A DNA stretch of 7,226 nt from Urinicoccus sp. (GCA_029983435.1 JASBZN010000055.1:1-7226), one strand, 5' to 3'; counted from the stretch's first letter, positions 1 to 6,134 are shown. The notes: generated from the sequence alone by a model not told the origin. A program made the numbers and translations.

Positions 1-223
1 TTAAAATAATCGCCGGTGTCATTACTTCGTCGTATCTTGCAATGGTTTTTGGTATTTTTTGTGCCAATTCTTCCGTGATGAAAATCACCCCGTATTGGTC
101 CTTCGCCAAACCATCAATTTGATCTCTTGCTTCTTCTGCTTCATAAGCAGTATAAACATCAATCCCTAGGGCTTTAAAGACCGTTACCGAATCCTTATCT
201 CCAAGAACTGCGATTCTATACAT
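1..223 (-). CDS. ntpG: V-type ATP synthase subunit F, central stalk (partial, N-terminal 74 residues)
   Basis: This is the start of the small central-stalk subunit F, which binds the D shaft of the V1 motor and takes part in rotation and regulation in the cytoplasm. I translated it by hand from the ATG at 221-223. It begins MYRIAVLGDKDSVTVFKALG, continues with GIDVYTAYEAEEARDQID, and has a VIFITEELA strand near residues 51-59. The IAVLGDKDSV opening and the alternating strand/helix pattern are typical of this Rossmann-like subunit of about 100 residues. The gene runs off the left edge, so roughly the last quarter is missing. Its ATG overlaps the end of the subunit C gene by 8 bases (ATGTATAG), which suggests translational coupling. 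Symbols differ between systems: E. hirae calls this subunit NtpG, others AtpF. Position after subunit C agrees with the call. Confidence 0.93.
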   Translation of the reverse strand, partial: MYRIAVLGDKDSVTVFKALGIDVYTAYEAEEARDQIDGLAKDQYGVIFITEELAQKIPKTIARYDEVMTPAIIL

Positions 224-1226
224 AACTATCACGTAGCCTTTCTTTTATATTTTCACTTGGGATGTCATTGGCCTTGGCAATTAAAATCAAGCGTAAATTT
301 TTGATTTCCATTTCCTTGGCTAGACCATAAGCAAAAATAACTTCCGGGCCATAAGTCATGGTCTTACTTTCTTTAATCAAGTCAATGCAATATCGGTCCA
401 GTTCATCTTCCAACTGGCTCAAAGAATTTTTTTCATCGAAAACATCCAGGCCCCGGCGGACATACTTTGCGATTTTTTTTGTAGTAAACATCTTGTTGTC
501 GCTATCCAATTCTGTATTTAGGTAGTTGTAATAGTCTTTTTTGGGGATTTCCCCACCCTCATAAAGGACTTTTTGTAAAAACTTTAAGTCCATTACCTTG
601 GTCTTATTTCGGAAAAAAGTTCCTATATTAGAAAAATCAATATAGGCCTTTAAGTAGTCCCGAAACATGTCTACATCCATTTCATCTACCAGCTCTTGCA
701 TCCCATGGATTTGAGCTTGATCAATGGACAGGTCAATATCTTGCGGATCGGACCACTCTTCGTAAATAGCCATGGCCTCTTCCACCGTCTTCATGGCCCG
801 ATCTAAGGTCTTAGAAGCAATCTTGCCTTCATGGTTGTTTAAAAGCTCTTGGGCCTTTTTAATATCCAGGCGTCCCAAAGGAACGTAGCTAGTTTCTAAG
901 TCATGGTGGGTCATGTTTTCCTTGGCCAATACTTTGAGATTATGGTAAAAGTATTGGGCAGCCAAGAGGTCCACAGGTCTGGAATCCGGTGAGATTTCAT
1001 AGAGATCTTTAAAGGTCTTTATGAGCTCTTGTTTTAAGACATATTCATAGTCCCGGTCATTTTCCAAGGAGTGGATGGCTGGTTGGTAAACTGAATCCGA
1101 CAAAATATGCAGGGCCTCATTTAAGTCTTTGCTTTCAATGAGACGATCATAGATAGGCTGGTTTAAAAGATCTTTTTCCAGGACCCGAATCCTTGCAGAA
1201 GCTTGGATGAATTTACTTCTATCCAT
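216..1226 (-). CDS. ntpC: V-type ATP synthase subunit C (central stalk-to-ring adaptor, AC39/d family)
   Basis: Subunit C is the funnel-shaped socket that joins the D/F shaft of V1 to the membrane c ring. It corresponds to eukaryotic subunit d. The product has 336 residues, close to the usual 320-380 of bacterial and archaeal homologues. It is soluble, mostly helical and rich in charged residues, with no membrane segment. The N-terminal pattern (SARIRVLEKDLL near residues 10-21, then LIESKDLNEALHIL near 29-42) and an internal repeat-like helical layout fit the AC39 family. The start ATG at 1224-1226 has an AGGAGG ribosome binding site 5 bases upstream, whose first bases come from the stop codon of the subunit E gene. 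The end overlaps subunit F by 8 bases. The family call rests partly on its position between E and F, but the two lines of evidence agree. Confidence 0.93.
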   Translation of the reverse strand: MDRSKFIQASARIRVLEKDLLNQPIYDRLIESKDLNEALHILSDSVYQPAIHSLENDRDYEYVLKQELIKTFKDLYEISPDSRPVDLLAAQYFYHNLKVLAKENMTHHDLETSYVPLGRLDIKKAQELLNNHEGKIASKTLDRAMKTVEEAMAIYEEWSDPQDIDLSIDQAQIHGMQELVDEMDVDMFRDYLKAYIDFSNIGTFFRNKTKVMDLKFLQKVLYEGGEIPKKDYYNYLNTELDSDNKMFTTKKIAKYVRRGLDVFDEKNSLSQLEDELDRYCIDLIKESKTMTYGPEVIFAYGLAKEMEIKNLRLILIAKANDIPSENIKERLRDSYV

Positions 1227-1234
1227 TTTTCCTC

Positions 1235-1789
1235 CTATCTTTCAAACAGTTGATCTGAAATCATCTTTTCTAGTTCGTCCTTTTTAGACTCTATCAAGTT
1301 ATCGAAGCTGCCATTATAGATAATATTTCCTGAAGATAAGACAAATCCCTCGTCTATAGATTCTTCTAAGAGTTTAACAGGAAGATTTTCCTTTTGGACC
1401 TCTGAGTAGTATTTTTCTGGAACCTTTAAGGAATAAGCTTGGCTGTCATCCAATTGACCCAGAGTTTTTTTTAGATAGCCAATAAAGCTCTGACTGTCCA
1501 TGTTCTTTAGTTGGTCCTTTACTTGGCCTAGAACCACTTCTACAACTTCTTCTTCTTTAGAAAGAATCTGGTCTCTAGACTTTAGGTTGTTTTTAGACTT
1601 TATTTTTTCATAGGCAACTTTAGCTTCTTCTTCTGCCTTGTTGATAATCCTACGATAGTCTTCTTCCCCTTGTTTTTTCTTTTCTGCCAAAATGGCTTCT
1701 TTTTCTCTATTGGCTTGATCTAAGATAACTTTAGCTTCATTTTCTGCATCGGCATGAATTTTTTCTAAAATGTTATCTAAATTCGACAT
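1235..1789 (-). CDS. ntpE: V-type ATP synthase subunit E (peripheral stalk)
   Basis: Subunit E pairs with the G/H-type subunit to form the peripheral stalk, the stator that holds the A3B3 head against the a-type subunit I. The 184-residue product matches the usual length of 180-205. Residues 1 to about 95 form a long charged helix rich in Ala, Glu and Lys, suited to a coiled coil (for example AENEAKVILDQANREKEAIL near 15-34). Residues from about 100 form a globular domain. Its GFVLSSGNIIYNGSFDNLIE stretch (148-167) resembles the conserved C-terminal head-binding part of the family. The start ATG at 1787-1789 has AGGAGG 5 bases upstream. That site is built on the TAG stop of the subunit K gene (TAGGAGG), so there is almost no spacer. 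No membrane segment is seen. Confidence 0.95.
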   Translation of the reverse strand: MSNLDNILEKIHADAENEAKVILDQANREKEAILAEKKKQGEEDYRRIINKAEEEAKVAYEKIKSKNNLKSRDQILSKEEEVVEVVLGQVKDQLKNMDSQSFIGYLKKTLGQLDDSQAYSLKVPEKYYSEVQKENLPVKLLEESIDEGFVLSSGNIIYNGSFDNLIESKKDELEKMISDQLFER

Positions 1790-1797
1790 AGTTCCTC

Positions 1798-2277
1798 CTA
1801 GGCTTGCATCATGATGAAGAAGGAGATAGCAAAGGCAAGAATGGCGTATAATTCAACCATAACTGCGTAGATAATCCCTTTTACTTGTTGTTCTTCATTT
1901 TTGGCCAGGATGTTGATCCCGCCAACGGCCACCTTACCTTGGGCAATGGCTGAGAATAAACCGCCTAGGCCAATGATGCCCCCGGAGATCATGTACATGA
2001 AACCTGTACTTACTTCCAGTTCTGGCTTAAGGTTCAAGAAGATAAAAAAGCCAATTACAAAGCCGTAAAGACCTTGGGTTCCTGGTAACAATTGTAGAAC
2101 CAAAGACTTACCGAATTTTTCCGGTTCTTCAATAACGACGCCGGAAGCTGCTTCCCCGGCCATTCCTACACCCTTGGCTGAGCCAATTCCAGCTAGGGCC
2201 ACTGCGAACAAGACACCAAGTGCCCCCAATACTAAACCACCATTTCCTGCAAATAAATCTGTTAATGCTACTGTCAT
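1798..2277 (-). CDS. ntpK: V-type ATP synthase subunit K (membrane rotor ring, duplicated c subunit)
   Basis: This 159-residue proteolipid makes the rotating membrane ring that carries the translocated ion. It has four hydrophobic segments arranged as two hairpins, the product of an ancient duplication of an 80-residue c subunit. Both halves carry related motifs: GIGSAKGVGMAGEAASG near 31-47 and GLFSAIAQGKVAVGG near 106-120. Only the second half keeps the ion-binding carboxylate, Glu142 in MVELYAIL. The five residues that bind Na+ in E. hirae NtpK (Leu61, Thr64, Gln65, Gln110, Glu139) all align with a shift of three, as Leu64, Thr67, Gln68, Gln113 and Glu142. Na+ specificity is therefore the best reading. 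The start at 2275-2277 has a strong AAGGAGG site, and an 18-base gap separates it from the ntpI stop. A strong site suits a subunit needed in many copies. Confidence 0.97.
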   Translation of the reverse strand: MTVALTDLFAGNGGLVLGALGVLFAVALAGIGSAKGVGMAGEAASGVVIEEPEKFGKSLVLQLLPGTQGLYGFVIGFFIFLNLKPELEVSTGFMYMISGGIIGLGGLFSAIAQGKVAVGGINILAKNEEQQVKGIIYAVMVELYAILAFAISFFIMMQA

Positions 2278-2295
2278 TATTCTTTCCTCCTTAAA

Positions 2296-4224
2296 TTATT
2301 TAACATTGAAATATTCAGAATCTTCAACAAACTTACGGAAGGGACGACCTCCCCCTTCATAGAACTTATTAAACATTTCTACATAAGTGAGCCGGGCCGT
2401 ATGGACATAGGCTGATAAATAAGATAAAAATGCATTAAAAAGTTGGAAAACTAAGAAAATAACGAGGCCAAAGAGAATTCCTAAAATTCCCTTGCCAAAT
2501 AAAATACCTGCAATCATGTTGACGGCAACGGCAATAAAAGAGCCGGATAAAACCAACGCCATGAGTCGGAAGTAGGATGCAAAGTCTCCAATATAGTTTG
2601 CCAGACCGTAGAGAGAATAAACTCCCCAGCCAATCTTTCCTCCAACACTTTTTTCTTGGCGACCTCCCGTCAAGAGAATCCCTATCATCCCAACGATCAT
2701 GGTAACAAATAAAATTTTCGCCACAATCGGTTGCATGGGGCGAGCCTTGGAAATACCAACTCCAATAGCACCTACCAGGGTCATATACCAAAAACCTACG
2801 TCATACAAGGCGTCCAAGGGTTTGTGGTCTCGGATATCCATATAGGCTTGCAGTCCCAAACCAAAGAAAAGGTGAATACCCCCTAAAACCATGGATAAAA
2901 GAACCATTTCCATTACCTGTTTAGATGGGTCAATCAAGGACGGTAAAGGAATAACGCCTCCTAAAAAGGATCCAAAAATCAATCCCCAAATCATAGTGGA
3001 GATGGATAGGTAATTAAAAAATTGAATAAACTGCCGTTTTCCCTCATCCAGGTTGAAACATTTTAAAGCAATGAGGGTTCCGATAAAGACCAGAAGACCG
3101 TAGCCCAAATCCCCTACCATAATTCCTGCAAAGAGAAAATAGAACGGCGCAAAAAAGGGTGTCGGGTCAATTTCATTGTACTTGGGATAGGCATACATAC
3201 TGGTTAAAAGTTCAAAGGGTTTTACCAGTCGGTTGTTTTTCAAGAGAATGGGTACTTCTTGTGAATTTCTGTCCGCATCCTCTGCCAAAAGATAATAGTC
3301 TTGACCTAAAATCTTTTGGATTGTCTCTTCAAACTCCTTCATGGAAGGACTGGGAACATACCCTTCAATTAAATCCATATTTTTTGTTGTTAAAAATTTT
3401 TCTGATGAAGCAAGTTTAAAGCGCTCATTCCTTAAGTAGTCATGATACACTTCAAAATCTTCCAAGTACTTAGTTGCCTTGTGCGCATCTTCTTCAGCCT
3501 GATGAATTTCTTGCTCTTTTTCTTCAATGATAGCCCGGTTCTTCTTTATGGCGTCCCGGACCAAGACCTTTGTCTTTAAGTCAACAGAAGAAAACCCTAA
3601 TCTTTTAAAAAGATCATCCAGGTCTTTCCCCTGACTTTTTTCCACCATAACCAGATAATAGCTATAGTCCTTATCTTGGTTAATTCTTTCCAAATAGGCA
3701 TAGTCCAAATCTAAAAGTTCCCGTTCAAACTCTTGGTAATATCGAGTGGGAACCTGACCTGTTACAGCGCGAACCCTGGCAAAGTTATCTAAATCACCAG
3801 GTGCTATGGAAAGTTTTTCCCAAGGACTTAATTCATCAATTCGAGAGGAAATTTTTTCAATTTCCGTATGTCGATCTTCTATCCGGTGGTAGATTTCCAA
3901 AACCTCTTCATAGTGGTCTTGGTAGGGAAAAGACTTGGCCCTTTGCCGAATTTCTTCCAAACTAAGGGTCTTATTTCCATCGATAAGTTGACGAAGCTTG
4001 GTTTTTTCATCCTGATAGTTTTGTAAAAAATCAATAACAAACTTACTTTGATGGATGGCGGCATCGGTTGTAACGATATCCTCCTTATTATAGCTAAGGT
4101 CCTCTTCTTCAGACTTACTCTCAACTAAATAAACATCTTCAAAATTTTGTAATTCATCTAAAAGCTCCTGCCTCTTTTCCTTAAAGGAAAAAAGCCGAAA
4201 CTTTTTCATGTTGACAATAGCCAC
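2296..4224 (-). CDS. ntpI: V-type ATP synthase subunit I (a-type stator subunit forming the ion half-channels)
   Basis: Subunit I provides the two ion half-channels beside the K ring and anchors the peripheral stalks. The 642-residue product has the expected two parts. Residues 1 to about 350 are cytoplasmic, with long charged helices (around 100-130 and 225-260). Residues about 355-610 hold roughly eight membrane segments, starting with FYFLFAGIMVGDLGYG (361-376). Arg553 in GDFASYFRLMALVLSG and Arg611 in AYVHTARLTYVEMF match the two conserved arginines of the last membrane helices that face the ring carboxylate. The C terminus has the usual FYEGGGRPFRKF tail. The start is GTG at 4222-4224, overlapping the previous stop TAG by one base. 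It restores the common MAIVxMKK opening, whereas the ATG five codons later lacks a ribosome binding site. Confidence 0.96.
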   Translation of the reverse strand: MAIVNMKKFRLFSFKEKRQELLDELQNFEDVYLVESKSEEEDLSYNKEDIVTTDAAIHQSKFVIDFLQNYQDEKTKLRQLIDGNKTLSLEEIRQRAKSFPYQDHYEEVLEIYHRIEDRHTEIEKISSRIDELSPWEKLSIAPGDLDNFARVRAVTGQVPTRYYQEFERELLDLDYAYLERINQDKDYSYYLVMVEKSQGKDLDDLFKRLGFSSVDLKTKVLVRDAIKKNRAIIEEKEQEIHQAEEDAHKATKYLEDFEVYHDYLRNERFKLASSEKFLTTKNMDLIEGYVPSPSMKEFEETIQKILGQDYYLLAEDADRNSQEVPILLKNNRLVKPFELLTSMYAYPKYNEIDPTPFFAPFYFLFAGIMVGDLGYGLLVFIGTLIALKCFNLDEGKRQFIQFFNYLSISTMIWGLIFGSFLGGVIPLPSLIDPSKQVMEMVLLSMVLGGIHLFFGLGLQAYMDIRDHKPLDALYDVGFWYMTLVGAIGVGISKARPMQPIVAKILFVTMIVGMIGILLTGGRQEKSVGGKIGWGVYSLYGLANYIGDFASYFRLMALVLSGSFIAVAVNMIAGILFGKGILGILFGLVIFLVFQLFNAFLSYLSAYVHTARLTYVEMFNKFYEGGGRPFRKFVEDSEYFNVK

Positions 4225-4535
4225 TAAACCACAACCTTTTCTACAATCGCTTTCACTAGCCCTGAAAACTCTTCTTTTTTCATGGCTTCCAGTTTCTTAA
4301 TTTGGCTATCTGTTTTCTCAATGAGTTCTGTAGAATCCTCTTGAGCCAGCTCTTCCTTATCTTGAATCATCTCAGACTTTTTTTCTCGAGCTTGCTCGAT
4401 GATTTCCTTATAAGAAGCCTCTGCCTCTACTTTGGCTTGTTCAAGCATTTCCTTACTTTTTTGCTTCGCTTCTCGAATCAACGTTTCTGCCTGTTCTTCC
4501 GCCTGCTTGATTTTTTCTACAGCAGTGTCACCCAT
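4224..4535 (-). CDS. ntpF: V-type ATPase peripheral stalk subunit, G/H-like (first gene of the operon)
   Basis: This 103-residue, highly charged protein is almost entirely predicted helix. The stretch from about 5 to 85 has Ala, Glu, Lys and Gln in a coiled-coil rhythm (KQAEEQAETLIREAKQK near 10-26). A short hydrophobic tail follows (LVKAIVEKVVV). That is the expected form of the stator partner of subunit E, called NtpF in E. hirae, H in archaea and G in Thermus. Sequence identity in such coils is weak evidence, so the call rests largely on its place directly before ntpI, where this subunit normally sits. The ATG at 4533-4535 has a GGGGG-rich site (4543-4547) 7 bases upstream, unlike the AGGAGG sites of the other genes. 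The stop shares one base with the GTG of ntpI. Subunit naming differs between databases. Confidence 0.85.
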   Translation of the reverse strand: MGDTAVEKIKQAEEQAETLIREAKQKSKEMLEQAKVEAEASYKEIIEQAREKKSEMIQDKEELAQEDSTELIEKTDSQIKKLEAMKKEEFSGLVKAIVEKVVV

Positions 4536-4611
4536 ATTCTCACCCCCGTTTTCCTCTCAAAGTCCCTTTCTGACATCTTTTTTGTAGGAACTTTGTTGTC
4601 CTATGAAAATT

Positions 4612-4641
4612 ACTCCTTAAAAGTACAATAAGAAAAGGAGT
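4612..4641 (-). other. Inverted repeat in the leader of the ATPase operon, just after the small ORF
   Basis: On the minus strand ACTCCTT (4635-4641) is followed, after 16 bases, by its complement AAGGAGT (4612-4618) and then AATTTTC. A 7-bp stem forms, flanked by A and T runs that could lengthen it imperfectly. It begins only 1 base after the stop of the possible small ORF and lies about 77 bases before the ntpF start. It could be a weak terminator for the small ORF or a regulatory leader structure. AAGGAGT also looks like a Shine-Dalgarno sequence, but no start codon is suitably placed after it. The large loop makes it uncertain. Confidence 0.3.
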
Positions 4642-4642
4642 T

Positions 4643-4879
4643 TTAACAAACTGAAATAAACAAGCCTACTGAACCAAAATGGGCCCAACTATCTCGTCTA
4701 CCATCCCCTAAAATTTTTTTAGGGCAATCTGTGGAAACTCCTTGTACTTTAGACATACTACACTTATTAAATTGTTGACAAGGCTCTGTCATCTTACGTT
4801 CATGGAAAACTTGGGATAGTACAACTGTCTGATACAATTGTTCTTTATGCATAAATCTCTCCAAGATTTTTACTGCCAT
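4643..4879 (-). CDS. Possible small cysteine-containing protein of unknown function (78 residues)
   Basis: I do not recognise this protein. Reading from the ATG at 4877-4879, it starts MAVKILERFMHKEQLYQTVV and ends SWAHFGSVGLFISVC. It has four cysteines (34, 40, 52 and 78, the last residue), a Gly/Arg/Asp patch (ILGDGRRD, 56-63) and a short hydrophobic end. There is no signal peptide or clear membrane helix. Three things favour a real gene: a GGAG site 8 bases before the ATG, a good promoter-like element 32 bases upstream of the ATG, and an inverted repeat right after the stop. Against it are the small size and the lack of a known family. It sits alone between the hbd terminator and the ATPase operon, on the same strand. 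A TTG start 20 codons upstream is possible but would lie in the promoter. The DNA could instead encode a non-coding RNA or be a gene remnant. Confidence 0.38.
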   Translation of the reverse strand: MAVKILERFMHKEQLYQTVVLSQVFHERKMTEPCQQFNKCSMSKVQGVSTDCPKKILGDGRRDSWAHFGSVGLFISVC

Positions 4880-4910
4880 GACTTTCACTCCATTCCTTAT
4901 CAATACCTTT

Positions 4911-4939
4911 ATTTTACATAATTTTCCTCTGATTTTCAA
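4911..4939 (-). promoter_or_regulatory. Candidate sigma-A promoter for the small ORF
   Basis: Read on the minus strand, TTGAAA (4934-4939) and TAAAAT (4911-4916) are separated by exactly 17 bases. Each matches the housekeeping consensus at five of six positions. The expected transcription start is near 4904, giving a leader of about 25 bases that contains the GGAG ribosome binding site. It could also supply transcription of the ATPase operon if the hairpin at 4612-4641 is read through. I saw no comparably good promoter closer to ntpF. In AT-rich intergenic DNA such matches do occur by chance. Confidence 0.5.
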
Positions 4940-5228
4940 CCGCCTTTTGTCTTTTAACGAGAAAAGCTTTTACCCTCCTTATCTAGGAGTTCTTTATCCC
5001 TTCGAGGTTTTTATAAAAACTTATCTTTCTCAAACTAAAATAAAAAAGAAAGACCTCGTCTTTAACAGGCTAGCAAAATCCTTCCCCTGTATTTTAACAA
5101 GTCGGTCTAGTTCTTATATACCCCTCTTTGGTAAATTTATTAGATTATTTATCTTTTCATAGAAATTTTGCGAAAAATTTATATTTTGTAAAATCTATTT
5201 TTATTTAATGAAAGCTAAGAAAAAATTT
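4940..5228. other. AT-rich intergenic stretch without a recognised gene
   Basis: I see no credible gene in this stretch on either strand. The one long plus-strand reading frame through it lacks a ribosome binding site and has low-complexity, Phe/Leu-rich composition. It does contain small structures on the minus strand. These are a nested pair of 5-bp stems ending in a T tract (5041-5108, listed separately) and a perfect 14-bp palindrome GTTTTTATAAAAAC at 5007-5020. There is also an orphan AAGGAGGG at about 4973-4980 with no start codon after it. No tRNA, rRNA or known riboswitch signature was recognised by eye. Confidence 0.6.
5035..5108 (-). other. Possible short structured RNA or weak terminator
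   Basis: On the minus strand AGACC (5104-5108) can pair with GGTCT (5051-5055), enclosing ACAGG (5086-5090) paired with CCTGT (5065-5069). The region ends in a T-rich run (5035-5048). An alternative local hairpin, AAAGAC with GTCTTT around a 3-base loop (5049-5063), sits directly before the same T run and looks like a small intrinsic terminator. The stems are short and only one can form at a time on the shared GTCT bases. No convincing promoter precedes it. Confidence 0.22.
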
Positions 5229-5230
5229 TT

Positions 5231-5271
5231 AAAAATAAAAAAGCCTGCAAGGGAAAGCATCCCCTGCAGGC
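5231..5271 (-). terminator. Rho-independent terminator of the thl-crt-hbd transcript
   Basis: The minus strand reads GCCTGCAGGGG, a 7-base loop and CCCTTGCAGGC, forming an 11-bp stem with one G-U pair (5243-5271). The run TTTTTTATTTTT follows directly. It starts 14 bases after the hbd stop codon. It is a textbook strong terminator and separates the acyl-CoA genes from everything to the left. On the plus strand the stem lacks an equally good T tract. Confidence 0.93.
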
Positions 5272-5285
5272 TTCTCTTTACTTTT

Positions 5286-6128
5286 TTATTTACTATAGTC
5301 GTAAAAACCTTGACCAGTTTTACGACCCAAACGACCTGCTCGAACCATTTTCTTGAGTAGTGGGTGAGCACGGTATTTATTGTCACCAAATTCTGTGTAA
5401 AGAACATCCATAATTGCTAAGCAAACATCTAGACCAATTAAATCACCAAGTTCCAAGGGTCCCATTGGGTGGTTTGCCCCTAATTTCATGGCTGTATCAA
5501 TATCTTCTGCAGAGGCAACACCATCAGCATAGATACCAATTCCTTCATTGATCATTGGAATTAAGATGCGGTTTACAACAAAGCCTGGAGCTTCTTCTAC
5601 TTGAACAGGAGTCTTGCCTATTTCTTTGGCAATATCAATGATTTTTTGGTTTGTTTCATCAGAAGTAAGCATTCCACGAATGACTTCAACAAGTTTCATC
5701 ATTGGTACTGGGTTAAAGAAGTGCATACCAATAACTTTATCTGGTCTCTTCGTTGCTGCACCAATATCTGTAATGGATAAGGATGAAGTATTGGATGCTA
5801 AGATTGTCTTTTCATCACAAACTTCGCAAAGCTCTGCAAAAATTTGTTTTTTAATTTTCGCATTTTCTGTTGCAGCTTCAATGACTAAGTCACAGTCTTT
5901 AACATCTTCTAACTTATCTGTTGTCTTAATATTTGCAAGAACAGCTTGCTTTTCATCTTCTGTCATGCGTTCTTTTTTTACGCTACGACTTAAATTTTTA
6001 TCAATCGTTTGAATTGCTCTTTCTAATTGTTCTGGAGCAATATCACGAATGATAACTTCATGTTTACTAGCAAGAGTTTGTGCAATACCAGACCCCATAG
6101 TTCCTGAACCAATAACACCAATTTTCAT
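5286..6128 (-). CDS. hbd: 3-hydroxybutyryl-CoA dehydrogenase
   Basis: This cytoplasmic enzyme reduces acetoacetyl-CoA to 3-hydroxybutyryl-CoA with NAD(P)H in butyrate and butanol-type fermentations. The 280-residue length matches clostridial Hbd (about 282). The N-terminal Rossmann fold starts with VIGSGTMGSGIAQ (residues 5-17), carrying the GxGxxG loop, followed by Asp29 at the end of the second strand. Catalytic residues of the family are all present: Ser115 in NTSSLS, His136 in GMHFFNPVP, Glu148 in KLVEVI and Asn186 in PGFVVNR. The C-terminal domain ends with the typical GRLGRKTGQGFYDYS. The ATG at 6126-6128 has AGGAGG 6 bases upstream, 40 bases after the crt stop. The gene is the last of its transcript, ending at the terminator beyond 5286. 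Cofactor preference is not certain from sequence alone. Confidence 0.97.
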   Translation of the reverse strand: MKIGVIGSGTMGSGIAQTLASKHEVIIRDIAPEQLERAIQTIDKNLSRSVKKERMTEDEKQAVLANIKTTDKLEDVKDCDLVIEAATENAKIKKQIFAELCEVCDEKTILASNTSSLSITDIGAATKRPDKVIGMHFFNPVPMMKLVEVIRGMLTSDETNQKIIDIAKEIGKTPVQVEEAPGFVVNRILIPMINEGIGIYADGVASAEDIDTAMKLGANHPMGPLELGDLIGLDVCLAIMDVLYTEFGDNKYRAHPLLKKMVRAGRLGRKTGQGFYDYSK

Positions 6129-6134
6129 ATCTTT

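Noticed and set aside
2435..2791. Minus-strand open frame of 118 codons inside ntpI
   Set aside because: It is an alternative frame of the membrane-domain codons of ntpI, has no ribosome binding site and gives an Arg/Cys/Trp-rich product with no family.
3159..3419. Plus-strand open frame of 86 codons opposite ntpI
   Set aside because: Antisense to a well-supported gene, without a start signal or recognisable product.
3879..4124. Minus-strand open frame of 81 codons inside the start of ntpI
   Set aside because: Shifted frame of the helical N-terminal part of ntpI; its basic, Ser/Ile/Lys-rich product is an artefact of that composition.
4302..4631. Plus-strand open frame of 109 codons opposite the first ATPase gene
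   Set aside because: A Phe/Leu-rich product is what the complement of a Glu/Lys/Ala-rich coiled-coil gene gives; no ribosome binding site.
4880..4939. TTG start for the small ORF giving 98 residues
   Set aside because: The TTG coincides with the -35 element, lacks a suitable ribosome binding site, and the internal ATG has GGAG at a good distance.
4878..5162. Plus-strand open frame of 94 codons in the intergenic region
   Set aside because: No Shine-Dalgarno before its ATG, low-complexity Phe/Leu/Ser composition, and it runs over the better-supported minus-strand promoter.
4540..5280. tRNA, tmRNA, RNase P RNA or a known riboswitch in the intergenic region
   Set aside because: I looked for the T-loop, CCA end and conserved core motifs of these RNAs on both strands by eye and found none; a covariance-model search was not possible here.
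5201..5407. Minus-strand open frame of 68 codons across the hbd end and terminator
   Set aside because: It starts within hbd in another frame and reads through the terminator hairpin and T tract.
5614..6012. Plus-strand open frame of 132 codons opposite hbd
   Set aside because: Antisense shadow of a conserved enzyme gene, with no translation signal.
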